From Chloroflexota bacterium (lineage in GTDB: Bacteria; Chloroflexota; Anaerolineae; Promineifilales; Promineifilaceae): DNA of 15,064 nucleotides. Below are positions 7,148 to 14,946 of the stretch, one piece after another; positions within the stretch are counted from its first letter, which is position 1, and every line of letters starts with the position of its first letter. The stretch is taken from NCBI GenBank assembly GCA_008501785.1, contig QQUD01000286.1, positions 1 through 15,064 of the forward strand, read 5' to 3'. A model generated the notes under the pieces. The model was not told the origin of the DNA, did not search any database, and was given only the letters and a program-made list of their open reading frames with translations. A program made the translations under genes and the position numbers.

Positions 7148-9616
7148 ATGCGTAGAAAGATTGCGCTTTTCCTAGGTTTATTGTTCGTTTTACCAATTGT
7201 TTTAGGTGCGTGTGGACGTGGAGAGGAAGAAGAACCAACCCCATTGCCAACAATTGTGCCAACGGCCGAAATTCCTGAACCAGCAGACACACCAACCCCG
7301 CGCCCGCCAACCGGCAGTTCGACTGAAAGCGGGACAGAAACGGCCGTTTCCGCCATCGACCCCACGTTAATTGACTGGGCACCCCAGGTTGTCTTCAGCA
7401 GTCCTGCACCCGGCGAAGAAACCTTGCTCGATGGAGCCATTACCATTCGTTTTGACCAGCCAATGGAACAAGATTCTGTGGAAGCGGCTTTTGGCATCGA
7501 AGCATCCGATGGCAGTGGCGCTGTTGATGGTGCGTTTAGCTGGCCGCGTGCAGATACGCTCATTTTTACGCCAGACCAGTTGCAACGTCGCCAAAGTTAT
7601 AAGGTTAGAATTGACGATACGGCCGTTTCTACCAATGGCCTCCCGCTCGAACTCCCCGTTGAACTACAACTGCAAACCGTCGGCTTTTTAGAAGTCAGTC
7701 AAGTTATTCCCGCAGATGGCACCCAGGATGTTTTGCCCGATTCTGCCGTGACGGTGTTGTTTAACCGGCCTGTTGTGCCGTTGGTTGCAGCTAGCCAGCA
7801 ATCTGATTTGCCCGACCCGCTGCAATTTGCTCCACCGCTTGCAGGCAAGGGGGAATGGGTTTCCACCAGCATCTATCGTTTCATGCCCGAAACAACATTG
7901 GCCGGAGCGACTTCCTATCAAGTTCAAGTCGATCCTAATTTGACCGACATCACAGGCGCAGTGCTGCCACAGGGGTTTAGCTGGCAGTTTACAACCGTTC
8001 AGCCAGAAGTGATTCGCATAGACCCGGAAGACAATGCTGAATCGATTCCGTTGGATGGCGAATTGACGATTACATTTAACATGCCGATGGACCGAGAGAG
8101 TGTGGAAACGGCCGTTTCTATCCGCAGCTTTGGCGAAGAGCCTGCCCCCGATTTTGAATTTGGTTGGTCCGATGGAGATCGGGTGGTGACGCTTAAACCG
8201 CGTACCCCGATGACCCTGCAAACCAACTACCAATTGTCCGTTGCTGTATCCGCTCGTGCGGCTAACGGTTCCTCATCTTTAGCGAGTGCTGTTTCTAGCA
8301 ATTTTTATAGCGTGTTGGCTCCCGCCGTCATAGATACGATTCCGCGCAATGGGCAGTTGGCCGACCGGTGGCAGCGTGGTTTCACCATTCGCTTTGCCTC
8401 GCCGATGGACCCGGAAGATGTTGAGCGTAAAATCCGCATTTTCCCAGAACCTGAAGGCACAGTACGCTATTTTTATAATGAATTTAGCAATGAACTGTCC
8501 GCTGATTTCAGGATGGAAATGAATACGCGCTACACAATCAGCGTGTTGAAAAACGCATCAGATGTGTATGGCAACACAATCGGCGAAGTGTACCTGTTCA
8601 GTTTTACCACACCAGGACGGCAGCCTGTCGCATCGTTTAACCTGCCGGGGGGCATTGCTCAACTGAGTACCGCTGTCGAAACCCAGGTTGAACTGATTCA
8701 CGTCAACGTGTCTAGCGTGAATGTGGAACTGTTTGATGTGGGATTGCCGGTGAATTTGTTGACGCGGCCATACGATTTGCAAGAGTACCGACCAGCAGCA
8801 TCACCATTACGCAACTGGAGCGGTCCCATTGAAACCGAAGAAGATGTGGTGGACCTGCTGCCGCTGCCTTTGGCGGATGGGGGCGTGCTGCCAACGGGTG
8901 TTTATTTACTCACTGTACAAACACCCGAAACGACTGAGGATGTGCGTTATTGGCAAAATCAGCGGCAGCTGCTAGTAGTGGCTGATACGAACATTGTTGT
9001 GAAAGAGATGTTTGGCGCGGTGCATGTCTGGGTGACGGATTTGGCAACGGGTCAGCCGGTAGCTGGGCGTAATTTGACGCTTTACAATGATCAGGGTGTG
9101 CAGGCGGGAACGGCCGTTTCCGATAACAGCGGATTCGCCACATTCCCGCACGATTCGCTCAACGATTACCTGGCAGGCGTGACGGTGGTCAGCAACAGTG
9201 CCGGACAAGCTGGGTTTGGCATCGGCAGCAGCGTGTGGAATCCGGGCGTGACGCCCTGGTCGTTTGGCATTCCGGCTAACACGAGCAAAGCGAGTGATCA
9301 CTTTGCCTACATTTACACAGACCGGCCCATTTACCGCCCTGGCGACACGGTTTATTTCAAGGGGATTGTAAGGGATGACAATTACGGCCGTTACGCGCTC
9401 CCCGATCTGCAAACATTAGACCTCAATTTGTACCTTGCCAGCTACTTTGGTGATGAAGGGTTGAACGAAACGCTGCAAGTTGACGTTGACATCGACGGCA
9501 GCTTTAACGGTGAATTTGTGATGCCAGAAACGGCCGCTTTGGGTCGTTACGAAATGACACTTCCCGGCTTTAGCTACGAAGTGACACGCGGATTTAGCGT
9601 GGCTGAGTATCGCTGA
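7148..9616 (+). CDS. Alpha-2-macroglobulin-family lipoprotein, N-terminal half, ended by an in-frame TGA
   Basis: 822 residues from ATG 7148, with a good GGAG ribosome site at 7136-7139 (8 nt spacing). A signal peptide ends in lipobox LGAC with Cys22; a Pro/Thr/Glu-rich linker follows (about 23-75). Four bacterial Ig-like (Big_5-type) repeats start near residues 78, 180, 287 and 393, each with the pattern of P-x-x-G/N ... ITIRFDQPM ... V. After these come macroglobulin domains: KEMFGAVHVWVTDLATGQPV (about 620) and the hallmark YTDRPIYRPGDTVYFKG (about 725). The frame ends at TGA 9614-9616 directly after RGFSVAEYR, inside a motif that in the family continues as a basic residue plus PEF. The next codons in the same frame read PEFLVTM, so this is half a gene. 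Bacterial alpha-2-macroglobulins are surface or periplasmic protease traps. Palindrome copies at 7340, 7619, 8108, 9110 and 9384. Confidence 0.88.
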   Translation: MRRKIALFLGLLFVLPIVLGACGRGEEEEPTPLPTIVPTAEIPEPADTPTPRPPTGSSTESGTETAVSAIDPTLIDWAPQVVFSSPAPGEETLLDGAITIRFDQPMEQDSVEAAFGIEASDGSGAVDGAFSWPRADTLIFTPDQLQRRQSYKVRIDDTAVSTNGLPLELPVELQLQTVGFLEVSQVIPADGTQDVLPDSAVTVLFNRPVVPLVAASQQSDLPDPLQFAPPLAGKGEWVSTSIYRFMPETTLAGATSYQVQVDPNLTDITGAVLPQGFSWQFTTVQPEVIRIDPEDNAESIPLDGELTITFNMPMDRESVETAVSIRSFGEEPAPDFEFGWSDGDRVVTLKPRTPMTLQTNYQLSVAVSARAANGSSSLASAVSSNFYSVLAPAVIDTIPRNGQLADRWQRGFTIRFASPMDPEDVERKIRIFPEPEGTVRYFYNEFSNELSADFRMEMNTRYTISVLKNASDVYGNTIGEVYLFSFTTPGRQPVASFNLPGGIAQLSTAVETQVELIHVNVSSVNVELFDVGLPVNLLTRPYDLQEYRPAASPLRNWSGPIETEEDVVDLLPLPLADGGVLPTGVYLLTVQTPETTEDVRYWQNQRQLLVVADTNIVVKEMFGAVHVWVTDLATGQPVAGRNLTLYNDQGVQAGTAVSDNSGFATFPHDSLNDYLAGVTVVSNSAGQAGFGIGSSVWNPGVTPWSFGIPANTSKASDHFAYIYTDRPIYRPGDTVYFKGIVRDDNYGRYALPDLQTLDLNLYLASYFGDEGLNETLQVDVDIDGSFNGEFVMPETAALGRYEMTLPGFSYEVTRGFSVAEYR
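9614..9616 (+). other. In-frame TGA interrupting the alpha-2-macroglobulin gene
   Basis: Both halves are in the same frame (7148 and 9626 are congruent modulo 3) and no other stop lies between 7148 and 13250. The stop replaces one residue in VAEYR-x-PEF, where the family usually has Lys or Arg. A single C-to-T transition from CGA (Arg) would give it. TGA is a genuine stop elsewhere in the window (550-552, 13250-13252), so reassignment of the code is unlikely. The base after the stop is C, a context known to favour read-through. Confidence 0.85.
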
Positions 9617-9625
9617 CCTGAGTTT

Positions 9626-12600
9626 TTGGTGACGATGGCACCAGTTTCCACCGACAATTTGCGCGGTGAGGAAGTGGATGTGGTGTTAGAGGCTGCCTAC
9701 TTTTTTGGTGGTCCAGCTGCTGATTTGCCGGTGAATTGGAGCGTTTTCGAAGAGCCGTTCCGCCTCGATGTGCCCGGTCCGTATTTGGAATATGGTGATA
9801 GCGGTGATTTTCTCTATGTTGATATTGGACCATTCTTTGGTGGCGGTGGACAAGGCAACTTTTTGATCAGTGGCGAGGGTAAGACGGATGAAAACGGGAA
9901 TCTGAGGATCACATTACCCGCTGATTTGCTGAAAGATGTGGAAGCTGGCAGCCGTATCGTCAATATCGAAGCCAGCGTTAGCGATTTGTCCAACTTTCCG
10001 GTGGCCAGCCGTACCAGCATTACATTCCATGCCGCAGAAACGTATGTGGGTATTGGCGTAGACAACTACATTCTCCGCGCCGGGGATGAGGTTGAAGTGG
10101 AATTGCAATCGGTTGATTGGGATGGTGAGCCAGAGCCAGGGCGGAATGTAGTAGTTACTTTCTACCGCCGTGAGTGGGAACCGGCGCGAACCACCGATTT
10201 TGGCATGTATTACACACAGTGGGAAGCAGTGGATACCGAAATTGCTAGCCAGCGCGTGCGGACGGGTTTAGATGGAGCTGGCGTAGCTAGTTTTACACCC
10301 GCAGAGGGCGGCACGTATTTGGTGGTTGCCGAAGTGGATGATGGCAGTGGTCGCAAGAATCTGAGCAGCACCTTGCTTTGGGTGACAGACAGCCGTTTTG
10401 TGAACTGGCGTTTAGACCCGCGTGAACGGCGCATGGATTTGGTGCCAGATGCGCAGGAATATCGTCCTGGCGACACGGCAGAAATTTTGGTGCAGTCGCC
10501 GTTCACCGATCCGGTGAATGCCTGGGTGACGATTGAACGTGGCGATTTAATCGAACAGCGTGTGATTACGCTCAACGGCAGCAGCGAGCTGATTACGCTT
10601 CCCATTGACCCGCTGTACGCACCAAATGTATTTGTGTCGGTGACGGCCATTAAAGGCGTGACGCCGGACAATGAAGCAAACCGTTTTGCTGATATTCGGT
10701 TGGGCATTACGGAGCTAGTGGTGTCTCCGGAGCAGTTGGCGTTGGATGTGAAGTTAACGCCGCAAGATGAGCAGTTGATGCCGGGTGAAACGGCCGTTTA
10801 CGACATCCAAGTCACTGACCACAACGGCAGTCCTGTTCAGGCTGATGTTTCGCTGGCGTTGGTCGATTTGGCTGTACTTACCTTGAAAGAAGATAACGCG
10901 CTACCAATTTTAGAAGCGTTTTATGCGAGACAGCCGTATCGCTCGCAGGTCGGATCGGGTCTTTTCATTTCGGGTGAAGGGCTTGAACCAGAAATTCCGC
11001 TGGAAGGTGGTGGACTGGGTGGTGGTGGCGGTGATTTTGCCCCCGAAACCGCCCTGGACCGAGCCGCAGGCGATGAAGATGACGACGTGCGCCGTGACTT
11101 TCCGGATACCGCATTTTGGGAAGCGAGCATCATCACCGATGTGAATGGGAAAGCTACCGTAGACATTCCGCTGCCGGATACGCTGACAACGTGGCGCTTG
11201 AGCAGTAAAGCCGTTACCGAAGCGTCGTTGGTTGGGCAAAACAGCGTTGATATTGTCACATCGCTGCCGCTGTTGATTCGACCCGTCACGCCGCGCTTCA
11301 TGACGGTGGGCGACACGCTGCAAATTGGCGCGATTGTGAACAATAACACTGGTGCAGAAATTGAAGCGCGGGTGGAATTGGAATCCGAAGGTCTGAACCC
11401 TGAATCGCATTCCATTTATCGCGTGGCTGTGCCTGCAAATGGGCAAACGTTGATCAATTGGGATGTGTCGGTGCCGGATGTAGCGTTTGTGGATTTGACG
11501 TTCCGCGTGGAAGGTGGCGGCTTCTCTGATGCCACGAAGCCATCTTTTGGCGAAGGACCAGACAATCAAATTCCAGTGTACCGCTACAGCGCGGAAGACA
11601 TTGTGGCGACATCTGGTGTGCTTGATGAGGCTGGGCGTCGTGTAGAAGCGATTTTGCTGCCTGAGGGTGTGGATACGCGGCAAGGGAGCGTGAATGTGCA
11701 GCTCAGCCCATCTTTGGCGGCTGGTTTGTTGGACGCATTGACCGAGACGAATGAACGTGAAATTAATCCGAACTGTGCGTATGGCATTGCGGATCAACTG
11801 CTGTCGAATGCGGTGATGGCGCAGGCGATTACGGTGCTGGAACTGGATGAGCCTGATTTGTTGAAGAGTTTGAATGATCGGGTGGAAACGGCCGTTCCGC
11901 AGCTAATCAATCTGCAAAAACAAGATGGCGGCTGGGGCTGGTGTTACAGCGAAAACAGCCAACCATTTTTGACCACGCATGTGCTGTACGCATTGACGCA
12001 AGCTGATGAAGCAGGCTATGCCGTATCAGAAACGGCGATTGGTCGGGCTGGGGGGTATCTGTTTAGCCAGCTTGAGTCGCCGGAGTCGGTGCGTGAGAAT
12101 TGGGAAGTTAATCGTCAAATTTTCATGCTGTACGTTTTGTCGGTGACGGGGCAGGCTGAGCCAGGGCTGCTGAGTGCGTATTTTGATGAACATCGGGTGT
12201 TGATGGACCCGTATGCCAAGGCGCTGCTGGCGATGGCGATGGATAATGCCGGTGCGTCGCCCAATGCCATGCAAACGCTCATTGCGGATTTGAATGATGC
12301 ATCGAATTTGAGTGCGACGGGCGCACATTGGCAGGATGCGAATCGTGATTATGCTAATTTGAGCAGTGATATTCGCGGAACGGCCGTTGTGATCAATGCG
12401 TTGACGCGATTGGATGCGGGTAATGAACTGCTGCCGCAGGCGGTGCGCTGGTTGATGGTGGCTAGAAACGGCCGTGCATGGCCTACCACACACGAATCGG
12501 TGTGGAGTATTCAGGCGCTGGCGATGTGGATGGTAAACACAGGTGAATTGGATGCGAATTACGATTACGGGCTAAATGTGAATTTGGAAAGCGTAACGAA

Positions 12601-13252
12601 TGGTTCGTTTAGTCGTGACAATGTGGCTACCACACAAGAAGTGGAAATTCCGGTGGCTGGCTTGCTGCTGGATGATGTGAATTTTGTAGATGTGGAGCGT
12701 GGGGCGGGAAACGGCCGTTTATATTACAGCATGGCGTTGGATAGCTTTATTGATGCGTCAATGGTAACGGCCGTTAATCGCGGCATCAGTGTGCAGCGCA
12801 CCTACTACGACGCCGACTGTAATCCAGAGCGAGAGCAGTGCCAGCCGATTGACCAAATCAATGCAGGTGAGCAGGTACGTGTGGAATTGTCAATTACGGT
12901 TCCACAAAACTTGCTGTACGCCGTTATCGAAGACCCGATTCCGGCAGGTGCCGAAGCTGTTGATCCCGGTTTAGAGACAAGCAGCACGGCATTGGCCCCC
13001 GGCACACAGCGCACGGATGTCGAGTATCGCTATGGCTACTGGGGCTGGTGGTACTTTAACCGCATCGAGTTCCGTGATGATCGGGTGGTGTTCCTGTCGG
13101 AGTTCTTACCGGCTGGCACATACCAGTACACGTACTTCCTGAACACAACCATTCCGGGCACGTATCAAGTGCGGCCTACGTTTGCGAAGGAAGAGTTTTT
13201 TCCGGAGGTAAACGGCCGTTCTGATGGCCTACTGTTTACAATTGTGGAGTGA
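9626..13252 (+). CDS. Alpha-2-macroglobulin-family protein, C-terminal half (continues the frame after TGA 9614-9616)
   Basis: The frame is open from 9617; the first possible starts are TTG 9626, GTG 9629 and ATG 9635, none with a convincing ribosome site, and there is no signal peptide. It is best read as the rest of the gene that starts at 7148 (2035 codons in all, counting both stops). Domains, numbered from 9626: macroglobulin domains (1-265), bait-region domain beginning EYRPGDTAEILV (about 278), Gly/Asp-rich bait-like segment (about 455-490), the A2M signature DFPDTAFWEASIITD plus PLPDTLTTWR (about 492-527), thioester-type helical domain (about 680-1000, with LQKQDGGWGWCYS), and a C-terminal receptor-binding-like domain ending FLPAGTYQYTYFLNTTIPGT and PEVNGRS. 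At the thioester site Cys717 aligns with the family Cys, but the next residues are AYG rather than xEQ, so no thioester is expected. No pbpC neighbour is seen. Seven palindrome copies lie in this half. Confidence 0.85.
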   Translation: MVTMAPVSTDNLRGEEVDVVLEAAYFFGGPAADLPVNWSVFEEPFRLDVPGPYLEYGDSGDFLYVDIGPFFGGGGQGNFLISGEGKTDENGNLRITLPADLLKDVEAGSRIVNIEASVSDLSNFPVASRTSITFHAAETYVGIGVDNYILRAGDEVEVELQSVDWDGEPEPGRNVVVTFYRREWEPARTTDFGMYYTQWEAVDTEIASQRVRTGLDGAGVASFTPAEGGTYLVVAEVDDGSGRKNLSSTLLWVTDSRFVNWRLDPRERRMDLVPDAQEYRPGDTAEILVQSPFTDPVNAWVTIERGDLIEQRVITLNGSSELITLPIDPLYAPNVFVSVTAIKGVTPDNEANRFADIRLGITELVVSPEQLALDVKLTPQDEQLMPGETAVYDIQVTDHNGSPVQADVSLALVDLAVLTLKEDNALPILEAFYARQPYRSQVGSGLFISGEGLEPEIPLEGGGLGGGGGDFAPETALDRAAGDEDDDVRRDFPDTAFWEASIITDVNGKATVDIPLPDTLTTWRLSSKAVTEASLVGQNSVDIVTSLPLLIRPVTPRFMTVGDTLQIGAIVNNNTGAEIEARVELESEGLNPESHSIYRVAVPANGQTLINWDVSVPDVAFVDLTFRVEGGGFSDATKPSFGEGPDNQIPVYRYSAEDIVATSGVLDEAGRRVEAILLPEGVDTRQGSVNVQLSPSLAAGLLDALTETNEREINPNCAYGIADQLLSNAVMAQAITVLELDEPDLLKSLNDRVETAVPQLINLQKQDGGWGWCYSENSQPFLTTHVLYALTQADEAGYAVSETAIGRAGGYLFSQLESPESVRENWEVNRQIFMLYVLSVTGQAEPGLLSAYFDEHRVLMDPYAKALLAMAMDNAGASPNAMQTLIADLNDASNLSATGAHWQDANRDYANLSSDIRGTAVVINALTRLDAGNELLPQAVRWLMVARNGRAWPTTHESVWSIQALAMWMVNTGELDANYDYGLNVNLESVTNGSFSRDNVATTQEVEIPVAGLLLDDVNFVDVERGAGNGRLYYSMALDSFIDASMVTAVNRGISVQRTYYDADCNPEREQCQPIDQINAGEQVRVELSITVPQNLLYAVIEDPIPAGAEAVDPGLETSSTALAPGTQRTDVEYRYGYWGWWYFNRIEFRDDRVVFLSEFLPAGTYQYTYFLNTTIPGTYQVRPTFAKEEFFPEVNGRSDGLLFTIVE

Positions 13253-13312
13253 TGATTTTTTTATACAGATATGGAAGAAGACGGGTAGGGAGCTATTTTT
13301 GTAGATTAAAAT

Positions 13313-13344
13313 AGTTACTTCTACAATTATTATTTCGAGTAACT
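13313..13344. repeat. Small inverted repeat after the macroglobulin gene
   Basis: AGTTACT (13313-13319) and AGTAACT (13338-13344) are perfect inverted 7-mers around an AT-rich 18-nt loop. The stop of the macroglobulin gene is 61 nt upstream and is followed by a T-run (13256-13262) without a stable stem. Function unclear. Confidence 0.35.
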
Positions 13345-13393
13345 TGTGTTGGAGAAACCAGCACACCATATGGAAGAAACTGCTTATACAATT

Positions 13394-13478
13394 GTCATTC
13401 CGAAGTCTGCTGAGGAATCCCTACGACTTGTTGAATTAAGGCCGTAGGGATTTCTCTTCGAGGACTCATCGAAATGAT
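13394..13478. repeat. 85-bp imperfect inverted repeat between convergent genes
   Basis: The left arm starts GTCATTCCGA and runs through GAGGAATCCCTACG; the right arm runs CGTAGGGATT to TCGAAATGAT. The core arms 13416-13425 and 13443-13452 pair perfectly over 10 bp, and the outer parts pair imperfectly (CATTCCGA against TCGAAATG). It lies in the gap between the plus-strand macroglobulin gene and the minus-strand MFS gene, ending about 10 nt from the MFS stop. It could act as a two-way terminator, with a T-rich stretch following on the plus strand. Elements of this CATTCCGA...TCGAAATG type are also seen as dispersed intergenic repeats in diverse bacteria. Confidence 0.6.
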
Positions 13479-13487
13479 ATGTTTGTT

Positions 13488-14795
13488 TTAAGCCGTGTGT
13501 TTGGAATGTGGGGGCGTTCCGAATAGAGTCGCGGCGATTAGAATGGCGAAGATGGCGGTGAACGCCCAGAGTGAGATTGAAAAGCTGCCGGTTTGATCGA
13601 ACGTGAAGCCCATTAAAAATGGCCCCAGGCTGGAACCGGCTACGGTTGCGGTCCAAACGCTGCCGCGAACTTTGCCCAAATGTTGGCGACCAAAGTAGCG
13701 AACCCATACTGTGTTGTTGACTGCGCCAAGAAAGCCCTGGCCCAATCCTGCAAAAAAAGCATATACCTGACCCATCCAGACTGCTTGCAAATTGACAAGA
13801 AATAGCATGGCTATAGTGAGAAAGATAAGGCTGATGGATGCTAATTGATTTAACCGCATTTTATCGGCTAGCCAGCCGCCGATAAGTTGGGTGACAATCA
13901 AAATGCCCGCCAGGATGGTGAAGGTAGCGGCGGCGTTTTGTTCGCTTAGTCCGGCGGATTCGAAGAGGGGGAAGAGGTTGAAGGTCACGGCCGTTACAAT
14001 CATCCCCCAACAAGCAAATGTGAACAGAAAAATCCAGTAGGCACGACTGCGCATGGCTTGTTTGAGTGTGAAGGATGGATGGGGGGAAACGGCCGTTTCC
14101 TCAACATTTGCCACCGGTTGTTTGTCTGAAATGGGGTGCGTTCCATCAATGTGTTGGCCGACATCTTCAGGCTTGTTGCGGTACAAGGTTAACAGCAGGG
14201 GCAGCATCATTACCCACACAATGACGCCTAGTGTTGCATAAGCAGTGCGCCAATCTGTTTGGCGAATCAGCCACAGCACAAAAGGGGGAAAGATGGCGGT
14301 GGCTGCTGCACCACCCACGCCCATCAACGCAGCAACTCTGCCCAATCGTTGTTGAAACCACATTGCTGGCGTGTTGGTGGCTAAAAGGGTTAATGCGCCC
14401 TGACCAAATGTACGCAAGATGAAAAAGGCAATAAACAACATGGTTAAATTGCGGACTTGTGAAATGAACAGGCAAGCAAACCCTAAACAAATGACGACAA
14501 TAATCATCACACGACGAATGCCGTATCGGTCCATCATGGCTCCAAACCAGGGCTGTGGAGCGGCCGCCAGTAAGGTTCCTAGCATGTAAGCCCCTGTTAG
14601 CTGGCTGTGTGTCAATCCCAGTGCGTCCCGAAGTGATGAGTTAAATGCAGATACACCAAAGGTTTGCCCAGGGCTGGTGGCTATGAGTGCCAACATCGCA
14701 ATTGGCAGCATGATCCAACCATAATAAAAGGGCACTTTATCCGCGAATTGATTTTGGATTGCCAGCAGGCGCAACCGATTTGTTTTTGAAATCAT
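13488..14795 (-). CDS. MFS transporter, 12 membrane segments (OFA/monocarboxylate-like)
   Basis: 435 residues from ATG at 14795, with AGGA at 14806-14803 spaced 7 nt. The start region YYGWIMLPIAML and SPGQTFGVSAFN (residues 24-52) resembles the oxalate/formate antiporter-type and monocarboxylate branch of the major facilitator superfamily. The MFS signature loop GAMMDRYGIRR lies at about 85-95, between helices 2 and 3. The protein shows two sets of six hydrophobic segments (about 25-215 and 255-430), separated by a polar central loop that holds a palindrome copy encoding ETAVS (about residue 234). A second signature-like loop, GGWLADKMRLNQ, appears in the C-terminal half. It sits in the cytoplasmic membrane; the substrate cannot be told from sequence, and no catabolic gene is beside it to suggest one. 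It is transcribed convergently with the macroglobulin gene. Confidence 0.9.
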   Translation of the reverse strand: MISKTNRLRLLAIQNQFADKVPFYYGWIMLPIAMLALIATSPGQTFGVSAFNSSLRDALGLTHSQLTGAYMLGTLLAAAPQPWFGAMMDRYGIRRVMIIVVICLGFACLFISQVRNLTMLFIAFFILRTFGQGALTLLATNTPAMWFQQRLGRVAALMGVGGAAATAIFPPFVLWLIRQTDWRTAYATLGVIVWVMMLPLLLTLYRNKPEDVGQHIDGTHPISDKQPVANVEETAVSPHPSFTLKQAMRSRAYWIFLFTFACWGMIVTAVTFNLFPLFESAGLSEQNAAATFTILAGILIVTQLIGGWLADKMRLNQLASISLIFLTIAMLFLVNLQAVWMGQVYAFFAGLGQGFLGAVNNTVWVRYFGRQHLGKVRGSVWTATVAGSSLGPFLMGFTFDQTGSFSISLWAFTAIFAILIAATLFGTPPHSKHTA

Positions 14796-14841
14796 TTTGT
14801 CGTCCTGTCATTGTTGAGTGGGAATTTTTAATTAACGGGGG

Positions 14842-14850
14842 AGTATAACA
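14842..14850 (-). promoter_or_regulatory. Possible extended -10 promoter for the MFS gene
   Basis: On the minus strand, TGT followed by TATACT (14850 down to 14842) forms an extended -10. The nearest -35-like hexamer, TTGTGT, is 20 bp upstream and therefore poorly spaced. A second TATAAT (14879-14874, minus) lies further upstream without a -35 partner. Confidence 0.3.
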
Positions 14851-14888
14851 ACCGATTTTGATTTGGCACACAAATTATAAATTTTTGA

Positions 14889-14935
14889 GGAGTGGAGGCT
14901 TTAGCTGGAACGGTTCCGGCTAAAGCCTCCACTCC
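14889..14935. repeat. Near-perfect 22-bp hairpin with 3-nt loop between minus-strand genes
   Basis: The arms are 14889-14910 and 14914-14935, joined by CGG at 14911-14913. They pair over 22 bp with one mismatch (a G-U wobble on one strand); the inner core is TTTAGCTGGAA against TTCCGGCTAAA. It begins 12 nt downstream of the stop of the minus-strand gene at the window edge and lies upstream of the MFS promoter region. It is probably a REP-like repeat or a transcription-ending or RNA-stabilising hairpin. No clear T-run follows on either strand. Confidence 0.8.
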
Positions 14936-14946
14936 AGCAAAGTGTT

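Noticed and set aside
8910..9412. Minus-strand frames antisense to the first macroglobulin half
   Set aside because: The composition looks like a shadow of the sense gene, and no ribosome site or family motif is visible.
9614..9616. TGA reassigned to an amino acid throughout the genome
   Set aside because: TGA ends at least two other frames in the window at sensible places (550-552, 13250-13252), and no other internal TGA breaks a gene.
10910..11797. A 295-codon minus-strand open frame and the other long frames antisense to the macroglobulin gene
   Set aside because: They lie wholly within a gene with clear domain content, show no recognisable protein motifs and are rich in residues typical of shadow frames (Arg, His, Cys).
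14557..14572. GCGGCCGC-like site inside the MFS gene as another palindrome copy
   Set aside because: It has only the CGGCCG core; the flanking A and T of the octamer are missing, and such hexamers are expected a few times by chance.
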